DNA of 64,000 nucleotides, taken from an uncultured Acidobacteriia bacterium (GTDB lineage: Bacteria; Acidobacteriota; Terriglobia; Bryobacterales; Bryobacteraceae). Location of the stretch: NCBI GenBank assembly GCA_903923395.1, contig CAIXXM010000107.1, positions 62,001-126,000 on the forward strand. Reading direction: 5' to 3'. The translations under genes and the position numbers were made by a program. Position 1 is the first letter of the stretch; each line of letters begins with the position of its first letter. Below are positions 37,044-46,809 of the stretch, one piece after another. The notes beneath the pieces are model-generated. The model searched no databases. It saw nothing but the letters and a program-made list of their open reading frames with translations, and was not told the origin of the DNA.

Positions 37044-38005
37044 TATCCGGCGTGTTTATCGACGACGTTTTGCAGTGGTTCTCCGCGCTGCCAGCGTCCG
37101 AATTGCTCCACAAAAAAGCTCACAGCGTCCACCAGCCAGTCTTTTGTATGGTCCGCGGTGTGCGCTGACATCAGCACATTTGGCATGTCCCACAGCGGAG
37201 ATTCCTGCGGCAGCGGTTCGAACTCAAAGACATCGAGCGCCGCGCCTTTGATTTGCTTGTTTTGCAGGGCGGCAATCAGCGCTTCTTCGTCAATCACAGG
37301 ACCGCGGCCGACATTGAGCACCACGGCGTTCGGACGCATAAGAGCGAATTCGGCCGTGCTCAGCATGTGGTTGGTCGCCGGGGTAAGCGGGGCGGCCACG
37401 GCGACGTAATCGCAAAGCGGCAGCATTTCATGCAGGTCCGCCGTGGCATAGATCTTGTCGCAGAACTCATCGCCTTCACGCGGCGCAGGGTCGCGGCGCA
37501 AGCCAAGCACCTTCATCCGCATGGCTTTCGCGCGCCAGGCGATTGCGCGGCCGATATCACCGTAGCCGACAATGCCGAGCGTCCGGTACCGGATCTCCTC
37601 CACATCAAAAACTTCCCAGCGCCGTTCGGACTTCGCCAGATTCATCCGCGTGATGTCTTTCGCGAAGTACAAAATCCCGGCCAGAACAAATTCCCCCAGT
37701 GACTGGCTGAAGACGCCGCTGCCGTTGGTCAGAGGCACCGGGCTGGCGACAAGTTCGGGAAACAACAGCTTGTCCAGACCCGCATAGCGCGAGTGCATCC
37801 ACTCAATGGGAGCGGTGTTGAACACCTTGATGACTTCACTTTGCGCACCGGTCCAGTTGAACAGGACGCGGGCCTTGGGCATATCCGGACCCAGTTCTTC
37901 GGCGGTCTTCGCAAGCAGAACACGGACATTAGGACCCAGTGCGGAGAGGCCTTCCAGCACGGTATCGGCGGGGTCGCCTAGAACGGCAATCGTGATATCT
38001 TCCAT
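37040..38005 (-). CDS. D-2-hydroxyacid dehydrogenase
   Basis: LGIVGYGDIGRAIAWRAKAMRMKVLGLRR Rossmann motif, LNVGRGPVIDEEALIAAL, DVFEFEPLPQESPLW. Confidence 0.93.
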   Translation of the reverse strand: MEDITIAVLGDPADTVLEGLSALGPNVRVLLAKTAEELGPDMPKARVLFNWTGAQSEVIKVFNTAPIEWMHSRYAGLDKLLFPELVASPVPLTNGSGVFSQSLGEFVLAGILYFAKDITRMNLAKSERRWEVFDVEEIRYRTLGIVGYGDIGRAIAWRAKAMRMKVLGLRRDPAPREGDEFCDKIYATADLHEMLPLCDYVAVAAPLTPATNHMLSTAEFALMRPNAVVLNVGRGPVIDEEALIAALQNKQIKGAALDVFEFEPLPQESPLWDMPNVLMSAHTADHTKDWLVDAVSFFVEQFGRWQRGEPLQNVVDKHAGY

Positions 38006-38080
38006 CAGCAGACAAGCTAACACACGATTCGAACTTCACGGCACGGAAAACCGTATAGGCTGGAGAGGAAGACTCCTGAG

Positions 38081-38617
38081 ATGCCGAAAACAAGCCAGTC
38101 CGACCCGCGCCGCGGAGGAATATTGAAAGTCCTGCTCTTGATCGTCGTGGTTGCGGTAGCTGCCATCGTGATGGCCGTTGTGATTGTGGCGCGCACCATT
38201 CATGTGAAACAGGGTTCGATCGACCGTGTATCGATTGAAACTCCGGCGGGAACAATGAGTGTGCAGGGCCACAAGCGGCTGGACCCGGAATCGGTGGGGA
38301 TTCCCGTCTATCCCAAGGCCTACATGGACAGCAAGCAGGACGCGGCTGGTGCGTCGTTCGAGTGGGATTCGAAGAAGGATGGCGAAGTTTCCGGCTTCAC
38401 CGTGGTTGGCGCGGAGTATTTGACCGACGATTCTCCTGACAAAGTGTTGGCTTTTTACAAAAACAAGCTCGGCACCTGGGTGGTATCTTCCAAATCCAGC
38501 GGAGAGACACAGCTGGAATTCACTGACGGCAAGTGGAAACGGGTGGTGGCGATACGCGAGGAAAATGGGCGGACGCACATCGGAATTGCCTCCGTCGGAA
38601 CGCCTGCGGGAAACTGA
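38081..38617 (+). CDS. membrane-anchored hypothetical protein
   Basis: N-terminal TM VLLLIVVVAVAAIVMAVVIVA plus soluble domain. Confidence 0.65.
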   Translation: MPKTSQSDPRRGGILKVLLLIVVVAVAAIVMAVVIVARTIHVKQGSIDRVSIETPAGTMSVQGHKRLDPESVGIPVYPKAYMDSKQDAAGASFEWDSKKDGEVSGFTVVGAEYLTDDSPDKVLAFYKNKLGTWVVSSKSSGETQLEFTDGKWKRVVAIREENGRTHIGIASVGTPAGN

Positions 38618-38620
38618 AGT

Positions 38621-39235
38621 GTGACCACTGAAGTTTGCACTTGCGGCGCGCGGCTGTATGAAGACTCGCGGTTTTGCCACCGGTGCGGAAGAGCCCTGCG
38701 GGAAAGTGATGCGGAAATGAACTTCACGGCAGCTCCACCGCCCCCGCTGCCGGTCATCACAATCACGCCCCTGCCCGGCGGAGACCAGCCGCTGGGGTTT
38801 GGCAATCCTCTGGCGATCCAGACGGCGAAGCTGGTGGCACCGGCCATCGTTCTGCTGTCGATTCTGCCGTTTCTGAGTGTTCTATCCGCCTTTGCAAGCG
38901 CGTGGCTGGGTGTCGCCCTCTTCCGCCGCAGGACCGGGAAGCCGCTGACACCCTCAAACGGCGCGCGGCTGGGCTGGGTCATCGGAGCCATCAACTTCGT
39001 GGTCTCTCTCATCCTGCTCACGCTGGAGTTCGTGACCATCCAGAAGGATGAATTGATCAAGGCGATGACGAAGTTCTCCCCGGAACTGGAGCCCGTGCTG
39101 CGGGACCCGGTCAATCTGGCAATGCTGATGGGTGCTGTGGTGGTCTTTATGTTCTTCTACTTCGTGGGAACGGGCATCGCAGGTGGTGCTCTGGCAGCGA
39201 AGGTGAGCGGCAACAGTTCGCGCAGCGCTGTTTAA
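38621..39235 (+). CDS. zinc-ribbon membrane protein
   Basis: CTCGARLYEDSRFCHRCGRAL followed by several TM segments. Confidence 0.75.
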   Translation: MTTEVCTCGARLYEDSRFCHRCGRALRESDAEMNFTAAPPPPLPVITITPLPGGDQPLGFGNPLAIQTAKLVAPAIVLLSILPFLSVLSAFASAWLGVALFRRRTGKPLTPSNGARLGWVIGAINFVVSLILLTLEFVTIQKDELIKAMTKFSPELEPVLRDPVNLAMLMGAVVVFMFFYFVGTGIAGGALAAKVSGNSSRSAV

Positions 39236-39255
39236 GTCTTTGCTACAATCCGGCA

Positions 39256-39930
39256 TTGCTGAATCATCCCGCCACTCCCTATATTTTGCCGTTCGCCATT
39301 TTCATGGCGGTTCTGGCGATCCAAAGCTGGATTCCTTTGCCGGCTTCTGTGCCGCCGCTGCTGCGGTTTGTGCTGCCAATGGCTGCGGCCTGGATGTATT
39401 CGCGCCCGGTGTTGAAGGGGCGGCCTTCGAAGCCACTGCTGAGTATCCTGCTGGGTCTGGCGGTGTTCGCGATCTGGGTGGGTCCGGATGTGGTGGCTCC
39501 GGCATGGCGCCAAACGGTGCTGTTCAACAACAGTATCGTCGGCCATCCTGCGGGAAACACGCCTCCTGCCGCGAAGAATGACCTGTACTTCCTGTTCATC
39601 CGCGTGGTGGTGAGTGTGATCGCGGTACCGATTCTCGAGGAACTCTTCTGGCGCGGCTGGTTGCTGCGCTGGCTGATTGGCGGGCAGGACAAGGATTTCC
39701 GCGCCATCCCCCTGGGGACTTACGCCGCCGGAGCGTTCTGGATCTCCGCGCTGCTCTTCGCCTCCGAGCACGGTTCGTTCTGGGATGTCGGCCTGATCAC
39801 GGGCGTGATCTTCAACTGGTGGATGATCCGGACGAAGAACCTGTGGGACCTGATCTTGACGCACGCGGTGACCAATGGGGCTCTGGCGGCGTATGTGATT
39901 TTCTGCGGCCAGTGGCAGTACTGGCTCTGA
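39256..39930 (+). CDS. CAAX prenyl protease-related protein (exosortase/PEP-CTERM-associated CPBP type)
   Basis: EELFWRGWLLRWL, ALLFASEHG, NLWDLILTHAVTNGALAAYVIFCGQWQYWL: matches remembered layout of exosortase-associated CAAX family. TTG start. Confidence 0.83.
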   Translation: MLNHPATPYILPFAIFMAVLAIQSWIPLPASVPPLLRFVLPMAAAWMYSRPVLKGRPSKPLLSILLGLAVFAIWVGPDVVAPAWRQTVLFNNSIVGHPAGNTPPAAKNDLYFLFIRVVVSVIAVPILEELFWRGWLLRWLIGGQDKDFRAIPLGTYAAGAFWISALLFASEHGSFWDVGLITGVIFNWWMIRTKNLWDLILTHAVTNGALAAYVIFCGQWQYWL

Positions 39931-39931
39931 A

Positions 39932-40172
39932 TCAGGCGTGGAAGCAAACAGGCACCCGCTCTGAACGGAATTTGCCCGCATTCGTCCGCACAATCAGCTC
40001 CACAATGGCCTTTCGTTTGGGGACAGACGGCCGCACAAAACTTCGGCTTGCGTGTATCCAGAGTGACCTTGGAAAACTCCACCAGCGGGGTTTTCCAGTT
40101 CAAGCGCCCGCCGTGGTGAGTGTAGTAACTGGCGGAGATGATACTTACGGCAGCAATGCCGCCCCAAATCAT
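39932..40172 (-). pseudogene. small TM/secreted protein gene with apparent +1 frameshift
   Basis: MIWGGIAAVSIISASYYTHHGGRLNWKTPLVEFSKVTLDTRKPKF in one frame, continuing as VRPSVPKRKAIVELIVRTNAGKFRSERVPVCFHA* in the +1 frame after TTTT; stop lies 1 bp past the convergent neighbour's stop. Confidence 0.5.
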
Positions 40173-40237
40173 CGAATGGCGAACGTAAAGGCAATATCTT
40201 CGCCGCACAAATCTACGCCTGCTGTTACACTTTTTCG

Positions 40238-41635
40238 GTGAGACGGGCTTGCTTCCTCATCTGGCTTTTATTGACCTGCGCCTTGCACGCAGAGGATACA
40301 GGTCGATATCCAGCAGTGCACCGCATCCTGAAGAAAGCCGCGCTTCTTCCCGATCCGCCCGCAGATAAGCAACGCAACCAACTTCGCACCTTTGAGTTAC
40401 TGGTCCGCGCGGGCTATCTGGAGGAGGCGGAAAAGTTCTCCGAACGAGTGGGAGTTCACAACGACGGCTATCTTGCGGCCTATCTGCTCCTTTACGGGCA
40501 GGAGGCTCGGGCGCTCGAATTCATCCGCACCAGACCAGATCCCGTTGCCAGGACTTACAGTCTCTTCAAGCTTGCCGAGACTTACTGGGAGATGGGCAAG
40601 CCCGCTGGAGCAAGCGCCATGCTGGAAGAGGCTGAGGCAAGTTGTAAGACAATTCCGGACGCCGCCATCCGCCCAAAATGCATGGGGCGCAGCAGTTTCT
40701 CGAAGCGCCGCTTCGAGATGGAGTCTCCTCAGGTCACAGCGTTGCCACACCCTGTTTCCAAACCCCGTCCACAACCCACGCTCCCCTTCTATCCCGTCAC
40801 ACTGGACGGATACCGTGATGGCAAGCCCGGCTATTTTCTGAAGGCGCAAACAGAGAATGCAGGCTATCGGGAAGAACTCTTCTCTCTCGCGGGAAAACGC
40901 GATTTCGCAGCCGTCTTGCAGAGAATACAAACCGCGCCTGACAATGCCAGGAAGGTTCTGGCTGTCTCTGCGCTGGAATACATGTCCATCCAGAACAATG
41001 GCGAAGTCGCGCCGGATGGTATTGCCGCACTTCTCCCGGAAGATGCAGCTGATGCGACGCTGGCAAAGGCCGAAGCCCTGCTGGCCGCCGGAGTGGAACT
41101 TGCCAAGCGCAAGAACTCTGATGCCGCTCTGCATGGATTTGATCTGGCGCGCCAGGCACTCGATCGCGTGACTTTGCCTGACCTGCGTTTCGGCAGAGTG
41201 GTGGTGTGCGCGGAAATTGCTGTGCAGGAAGCGAAGGCCGGCTTGCGCGGCACCAGTGAGGAAACCTTCAGCAAAGCCCTGCGCTTCGCGAGGGAGATCG
41301 GTGTGTTGATTGAACCTGCCGCCGGTGCGAAGACCATGCCGGGCAAGCCGGCAGGGAAGCCCGTGATGTCGGATGCTGCACGGGAAATATTCATTCGGGC
41401 CCTGGCTGTAAATAACATCGGACAGGCAAGGAAGGCAGCGGAAGTCTGGCGCGGCGGCGCAAAGAGCATGGAAGGTGCGGTGGTACGTGCGTGGCTGGAA
41501 GCGAATCTGCCGGACGAAGCAGCGGCGTTCGCGGAAACGGTTCCAGACATCACCAGCCGGGTTGCGGAACTGCTGCGAACGGCCGCGGTAACTTTGGACA
41601 CGCTGGGAGCCCCCACGCTGCTGGTGGATTTCTAA
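40238..41635 (+). CDS. secreted hypothetical protein, helical repeat-like
   Basis: 465-aa ORF, signal MRRACFLIWLLLTCALHAED, helix-rich. Confidence 0.65.
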   Translation: MRRACFLIWLLLTCALHAEDTGRYPAVHRILKKAALLPDPPADKQRNQLRTFELLVRAGYLEEAEKFSERVGVHNDGYLAAYLLLYGQEARALEFIRTRPDPVARTYSLFKLAETYWEMGKPAGASAMLEEAEASCKTIPDAAIRPKCMGRSSFSKRRFEMESPQVTALPHPVSKPRPQPTLPFYPVTLDGYRDGKPGYFLKAQTENAGYREELFSLAGKRDFAAVLQRIQTAPDNARKVLAVSALEYMSIQNNGEVAPDGIAALLPEDAADATLAKAEALLAAGVELAKRKNSDAALHGFDLARQALDRVTLPDLRFGRVVVCAEIAVQEAKAGLRGTSEETFSKALRFAREIGVLIEPAAGAKTMPGKPAGKPVMSDAAREIFIRALAVNNIGQARKAAEVWRGGAKSMEGAVVRAWLEANLPDEAAAFAETVPDITSRVAELLRTAAVTLDTLGAPTLLVDF

Positions 41636-41663
41636 TCATCCCGAAACAGATATAATAGGCCGC

Positions 41664-42185
41664 ATGGATCGCAGAGAACTCCTCCGGCTCGGACTGGCCG
41701 CCGTGCCAGCCACCATGTGGGCGCAGCATCACCCCGAAGTCCCCGGCATGCTCCCCATGCTGGACGTGAGTTCCGCCGATTGGAAACCCGTATTCTTCAA
41801 CGCTCATGAAAATGAGACGGCCATCGTGCTTTCCGAATTGATCATCCCCCAGACGGACACTCCCGGTGCCAAGGCAGCACTCGTCAACCGCTGGATGGAT
41901 AAACTGCTCGCTGCCTCCGCGCCCGCGCGGCAGGCCAGTGTCACCGTGGCCCTCGGCTGGTTTGACACCTATGCGAAGAAAACGCAGAGTGCGGAGTTCG
42001 TGAAGCTGGCCCCGGCGAAGCAAATCGCCATACTCGAAACCGTTTCGAAGAACGGTGCCGACGGCCATCAGCAATTCCAGACCATCAAGAGCTTCACCTC
42101 AAGCATCTACTACGCCACCGAAATCGGCGTCAATGAATTGAACAAGGGCGGGCGCGTGCCCACTGGTCCGGGCTGCCCGGCGTAA
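41664..42185 (+). CDS. gluconate 2-dehydrogenase subunit 3 family protein
   Basis: MDRRELLRLGLAAVPATMWAQ leader; IVLSELIIPQTDTPGAKAALVNRWMDKLL...SFTSSIYYATEIG, typical of the family. Confidence 0.85.
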   Translation: MDRRELLRLGLAAVPATMWAQHHPEVPGMLPMLDVSSADWKPVFFNAHENETAIVLSELIIPQTDTPGAKAALVNRWMDKLLAASAPARQASVTVALGWFDTYAKKTQSAEFVKLAPAKQIAILETVSKNGADGHQQFQTIKSFTSSIYYATEIGVNELNKGGRVPTGPGCPA

Positions 42186-42197
42186 GATCTCAACCAC

Positions 42198-44132
42198 ATG
42201 ATTCAACTTACCGAAGCCGGCAAGCGCTTCGGCCCCAAAGTCCTTTTTGAAGAGCTGAACTGGCTCATCACCCCGAAAGACCGCATTGGCATTGTGGGCG
42301 GGAACGGCACGGGTAAATCGACACTGCTGAAAGTCCTGGCGGGTATCGACGGCCTGGATTCCGGCACGATTCAAGTGCAAAAGGGAATCCGTGCCGGCTA
42401 CCTGCCGCAGGATGGCATCTCCCTTTCCGGACGCAGTGTGTTCGACGAGTGCATGTCCGTCTTTGACGACCTGCATGCGCTCGAAGCAGAACAGCAGGAA
42501 CTCGCGCAGCAGTTGAGCGAACTCGATCACGCGAGCGGGGAATACGAAGTGGCGGCGGAGCGCTTCCACGCCCTGCAGGATCTGCTCCACGCCAAGGACG
42601 CCTACAATCTCGATTCGCGCGTGGGCGGAGTGTTAGGCGGCTTGGGCTTCCGCCGCGAGGATTGGACCCGGCGCGTGGAAGAGTTCTCCGGCGGCTGGCA
42701 GATGCGGATCGCACTCGCGAAACTCCTGCTCGCCGAACCCACCCTCCTGCTGCTGGACGAACCCACCAACCATCTCGACATTGAAGCCCGCGACTGGCTG
42801 GAGCACTATCTCGGCAACTATCCCAACGCCTTTGTTCTGATCTCGCACGACCGCTACTTCCTCGACGTCACCGTCAGCAAGATTGCTGAACTGTGGAACA
42901 AGCGCATGTGGATCTACACCGGCGGCTACAGCAAATACGAAACGCAGAAGACAGAGCGCCGCCAGCAACTGGAAGCCGCTTACGCCAACCAGCGCGACCG
43001 CATTGAGCAACTGGAAGCCTTCATCAACCGCTTCCGCGCGCAGGCCACGAAGGCCAAGCAGGTGCAGAGCCGCATCAAAGAGCTGGAGAAGATCGAGCGC
43101 ATCGAACTGCCGCCCGATGAGAAGACGATCCACTTCCGCTTCCCGCAGCCGAAACCCAGCGGCCGCGTGGTGGCGGAGTTCAAAAACGTCTCGAAGAGTT
43201 ACGGCCAGAAGCTTGTCTTCAGCGGAGCCAGCTTTCACATTGAGCGTGGCGACCGTATTGCTCTCGTTGGCGTCAACGGGGCGGGTAAGTCCACTCTGAT
43301 CAAGTTACTCTCCGGTTCTGAACCAGTTAGTTCCGGGGAATTCACCACGGGCCATAACGTGGAGACCGATTACTTCGCGCAGGATCAATACAAAGTTCTG
43401 CCGCCCGATTCCACTATCCTCGACGACTTATCGTCCATCGCGCCGCGCGCCACCAATACGGAATTGCGCAGCATTCTCGGCTGCTTCCTCTTCTCGGAAG
43501 ACGATGTGTTCAAGAAGATCGGAGTGCTTTCCGGCGGGGAGCGCAACCGCTATGCTCTTGCGCGCATGCTGATGATGCCTGGTAACTTCCTGCTGCTGGA
43601 CGAACCCACCAACCACCTCGACATGCGCGCCAAGGATGTCCTGCTGACGGCGCTCTCCGAGTTTGAAGGTACAGTGGTTTTCGTCTCGCATGACCGTTAC
43701 TTCCTGGATAAGGTGGCGACGCGCGTGATCGAAGTCGGCGATGGCAAGGTCACGCCTTTCCCGGGGAATTACGAAGATTATCTCTGGCGCAAGAGTGGTG
43801 CGGAAGCTGCCGCGCCCGCGCCCGTGAAAGCCGCCCCCGCCAAGGCGGAAGCCGTTGCTGCCGCCACAGAAAGCAGCGACGCCGAGCCCAAGCCCGGCAA
43901 ACGCTTGAACCCCATCAAGCTGCGGCAGATGCAGGAGCGCCAGGAAGCGATCGAAGATGAAATCACGCGGCTCGAAGTGGAGATCGCGGATTATGAGCAG
44001 GCACTCTCAAACTTCCTCAGCGCGGCACAGTCCATTGAGACGGCCAACCAGTTGCAGGCCCGGAGAGATGATCTCGCACGGCTCATGACGGAGTGGGAAG
44101 AGATCTCAGAAACGATTGAGGCGCAGAAATGA
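42198..44132 (+). CDS. ABC-F family ATP-binding protein
   Basis: Two ABC domains: GGNGTGKSTLLK, LLLLDEPTNHLDIEARDWLE; GVNGAGKSTLIK, LLLDEPTNHLDMRAKDVLL; C-terminal coiled coil. Confidence 0.95.
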   Translation: MIQLTEAGKRFGPKVLFEELNWLITPKDRIGIVGGNGTGKSTLLKVLAGIDGLDSGTIQVQKGIRAGYLPQDGISLSGRSVFDECMSVFDDLHALEAEQQELAQQLSELDHASGEYEVAAERFHALQDLLHAKDAYNLDSRVGGVLGGLGFRREDWTRRVEEFSGGWQMRIALAKLLLAEPTLLLLDEPTNHLDIEARDWLEHYLGNYPNAFVLISHDRYFLDVTVSKIAELWNKRMWIYTGGYSKYETQKTERRQQLEAAYANQRDRIEQLEAFINRFRAQATKAKQVQSRIKELEKIERIELPPDEKTIHFRFPQPKPSGRVVAEFKNVSKSYGQKLVFSGASFHIERGDRIALVGVNGAGKSTLIKLLSGSEPVSSGEFTTGHNVETDYFAQDQYKVLPPDSTILDDLSSIAPRATNTELRSILGCFLFSEDDVFKKIGVLSGGERNRYALARMLMMPGNFLLLDEPTNHLDMRAKDVLLTALSEFEGTVVFVSHDRYFLDKVATRVIEVGDGKVTPFPGNYEDYLWRKSGAEAAAPAPVKAAPAKAEAVAAATESSDAEPKPGKRLNPIKLRQMQERQEAIEDEITRLEVEIADYEQALSNFLSAAQSIETANQLQARRDDLARLMTEWEEISETIEAQK

Positions 44133-45028
44133 TCCACATCACCGAAGCCCAGGTGCGTGCGCACTTGACGATGGGCAAGGCGGTGGAGTTGATGGAGCAG
44201 GCCTTCGCACAACTCGCCGCTGGCACGGCGGTGAATCACCCCCGGCAACGCGTGGTGCTGCCGTCGGGGTCCATCCTGCATTACATGGCCGCCGGCGGAC
44301 CGAAATACTTCGGCATCAAGAGCTATTCCACCAATCCGAAATCCGTTGCACACTTTACTTTCCTGCTGTATCGCAGTGAGGATGGCGCGCCCCTGGCAAC
44401 GGTGGAAGCCAATCATCTTGGCCAGATCCGGACTGGTGCCGCGAGCGGCCTCGCCACCAAACTGCTGGCCCGCCCGGAGGCTTCCGTGTTGGGCGTGATC
44501 GGGTCGGGCTTTCAGGCGGAAACACAGGTCCACGCCATGATGGCCGTGCGGGATTGGAAAGAGATTCGGGTGTGGAGCCGCAGCGCGGAGAAGCGTTCCA
44601 GCTTTTCCCAGCGCTTTCCCTTCGAAGTGAAAAGCGCCGCAACGGCCCGGGAAGCAGTGGAAGGCGCGGACGTGGTGGTGACCGCGACGAACTCCAAAGA
44701 ACCCGTGCTGGAATCCGAATGGATCTTACCGGGCACGCACATCAACGCGATGGGTTCCAACTGGGCCAGCCGGCGCGAGTTACCAGCCGACTTAGTGCAG
44801 AGGGCCAACTTGGTGGTGGTCGATGACTTAGCGGAGGCCCGCATTGAATCCGGCGACCTGCTGCTGGCGAACTTACCCGAAGAACGGTGGGTGGAACTGA
44901 AGAGCTTGCCCAGGAGAACTTCCGGCGAACAAGTTACTATCTTCAAATCGAATGGGCTGGCGATTGAGGATGTGGTGGCGGCCGGTTATGCGTTTGAGCG
45001 CGTTACGGCCCTTGACGCCGTGCGTTAG
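44129..45028 (+). CDS. ornithine cyclodeaminase/mu-crystallin family protein
   Basis: GQIRTGAASGLATKLLARPEASVLGVIGSGFQAETQ; ATGA overlap with the ABC-F gene. Confidence 0.92.
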   Translation: MIHITEAQVRAHLTMGKAVELMEQAFAQLAAGTAVNHPRQRVVLPSGSILHYMAAGGPKYFGIKSYSTNPKSVAHFTFLLYRSEDGAPLATVEANHLGQIRTGAASGLATKLLARPEASVLGVIGSGFQAETQVHAMMAVRDWKEIRVWSRSAEKRSSFSQRFPFEVKSAATAREAVEGADVVVTATNSKEPVLESEWILPGTHINAMGSNWASRRELPADLVQRANLVVVDDLAEARIESGDLLLANLPEERWVELKSLPRRTSGEQVTIFKSNGLAIEDVVAAGYAFERVTALDAVR

Positions 45029-45109
45029 CAGTATTAGGTCACATCTTCCGAGCCGCGGTTGCATCCTGACCGCTTGACTCGACTTGTGCGGAACTATACA
45101 ATCCGGGGC

Positions 45110-45865
45110 ATGCTGAAACGCTCTGGATCTGTAGCGCTGCTCGGTTGGCTGATGGCGTTGCAGTCCGTCGCCGGCGAAGTGAACCTGGCCACCAATGGCA
45201 GCTTTGAAGATACCGGGACGCGAACGTCCAGCTTTCGGTTGAAAGATTTGAACGGGAGCGGACAAGCCTATTTGCCCGGCTGGAGTATTACCGCGTACCC
45301 CAACTTCCCTCTCGACTGTCTGATGTACTCCGGCCAGACCACCGCTTTGTGCAACAACCTGGGCGGGACCACCAATAGTTTGAATCCGGGCGGAGCGTGG
45401 CAGTTCTACACCTATCCCGGTGCATCACCCGATGGCGGGAACTTCCTTGGTGTGGATGGGGACCCGAATTATTCGGCGGCTATCAACCAGACCATCACCG
45501 GACTGACCGCGGGGGAAACGTACAACGTAGGCTTCTACCAGGCAGCAGCCCAGCAGGCCGGTTTCAGCGGCGCTACTACTCAGAAATGGAAGGTGACGTT
45601 TGGGGACAGCGTGCAGACCTCAGACGTGATGAACACGCCCAGCGAGGGAACCACGGCGTGGAACCAACAAAATCTCTATTTCGTCGCGACAGCCGCCACG
45701 CAAACCTTGAGCTTTCTCGCCCAGGGCAGCCCGTCAGGCGACCCGCCATTTGTTCTGTTGGATGGAATCTCGGTCACGGAGGGTACGCCAGAACCATCCA
45801 GCATGGTTCTGCTGTTGAGTGGTCTCACAGGTGTTGCGGTGATGGCGCGGCGGAGGGCCAAATAG
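45110..45865 (+). CDS. PEP-CTERM sorting-domain protein (DUF642-like)
   Basis: N-terminal signal; NLATNGSFEDTG...LPGWSI; C-terminal TPEPSSMVLLLSGLTGVAVMARRRAK. Confidence 0.88.
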   Translation: MLKRSGSVALLGWLMALQSVAGEVNLATNGSFEDTGTRTSSFRLKDLNGSGQAYLPGWSITAYPNFPLDCLMYSGQTTALCNNLGGTTNSLNPGGAWQFYTYPGASPDGGNFLGVDGDPNYSAAINQTITGLTAGETYNVGFYQAAAQQAGFSGATTQKWKVTFGDSVQTSDVMNTPSEGTTAWNQQNLYFVATAATQTLSFLAQGSPSGDPPFVLLDGISVTEGTPEPSSMVLLLSGLTGVAVMARRRAK

Positions 45866-45866
45866 T

Positions 45867-45912
45867 TCACTGCGGTGGGCCGGGGGATCAACAGACCAGC
45901 CCGCCGCAGTGA
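45867..45912. terminator. hairpin between convergent genes
   Basis: TCACTGCGG (45867-45875) pairs with CCGCAGTGA (45904-45912), inner GGGC/GCCC. Confidence 0.6.
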
Positions 45913-45924
45913 CTGGGGATCATT

Positions 45925-46524
45925 TTACCGGCTGGCGGTCTGCGCCTGCGTGATGTGCGCGCGGCGGTTCTTCTGCCAGCAAGCTTCGTCGTGCTCTTCA
46001 CAGACCGGATTTTCCTTGCCGTAGCTGACAGTCAGCAACTGGGCGGCAGGGATGCCACTGTCCACCAGGAAGCTCTTCGCACGGGCGGCGCGGGCCTCAC
46101 CGAGGGCGATATTGAACTCGGCGGAACCACGTTCGTCGCAGTGACCTTCGATGGTCAGCTTGTAATCCGGATAGTCCTTCAGAATCGCGGAAAGAGTCTT
46201 GGCGTCCGCAGTCAAAGCGTTGAGGGCGTCAGGACGGATCTTCTGGTCGTTGTAATCGAAGTAGGCATCCTGGATGCGGTCCAGAAGGTCCTGAATGCGG
46301 GCCTTGGTGGCGGCATCAGGAGTCGCCGAACGGGCCACCACCGGAGCGGGGGCCGGAGCAGCAGGCGCGGGGCGCGGCGCGGGCGCAGGAGCCGGGGCTG
46401 GAGCAGGAGCGGCAGCCACCACAGGAGCAGCATTAGGCTTGGCAACGGCCACCTTCTTCGCGCAACCGGAGGCAAGCAGGCCAGCCGAGATCAGAATACA
46501 GAGGGAAACCTTGGGGGAATGCAT
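45925..46524 (-). CDS. pal: peptidoglycan-associated lipoprotein (OmpA family)
   Basis: Lipobox GLLASGCAKK; Ala-Pro linker; YKLTIEGHCDERGSAEFNIALGEARAARAKSFLVDSGI. Confidence 0.92.
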   Translation of the reverse strand: MHSPKVSLCILISAGLLASGCAKKVAVAKPNAAPVVAAAPAPAPAPAPAPRPAPAAPAPAPVVARSATPDAATKARIQDLLDRIQDAYFDYNDQKIRPDALNALTADAKTLSAILKDYPDYKLTIEGHCDERGSAEFNIALGEARAARAKSFLVDSGIPAAQLLTVSYGKENPVCEEHDEACWQKNRRAHITQAQTASR

Positions 46525-46556
46525 GGAAATCCTTTCTCGTTCCTGATTGTATTGCA

Positions 46557-46775
46557 TTATTCAACCTGTGGCATCTGGGAATCTGTATCCTTCCAGGCGC
46601 TGATCTTCAAATGCCGGCAAACCCAGCAAAGCTGCTCGTCACCAGCCACGGCCGCGTCACCACCACACACGGTGCATTTGCCTCCGGGGCGTGACATTTC
46701 GGCGGGCTTGGCGGTAACAGCCGGTGCCGGGGGAACTTCTGGGCTCTGCGGAGGAACGGGCGGTTTGCGTTTCAC
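46557..46775 (-). CDS. small zinc-ribbon protein
   Basis: Pro-rich N-terminus then CTVCGGDAAVAGDEQLCWVCRHLK. Confidence 0.55.
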   Translation of the reverse strand: MKRKPPVPPQSPEVPPAPAVTAKPAEMSRPGGKCTVCGGDAAVAGDEQLCWVCRHLKISAWKDTDSQMPQVE

Positions 46776-46809
46776 TTCCTCTATCTTACGGCAGCGGGCA
46801 GCGGTAGAC

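Noticed and set aside
46320-46440. GC-rich repeat tract
   Set aside because: Encodes the Ala-Pro linker of Pal, common in this family.
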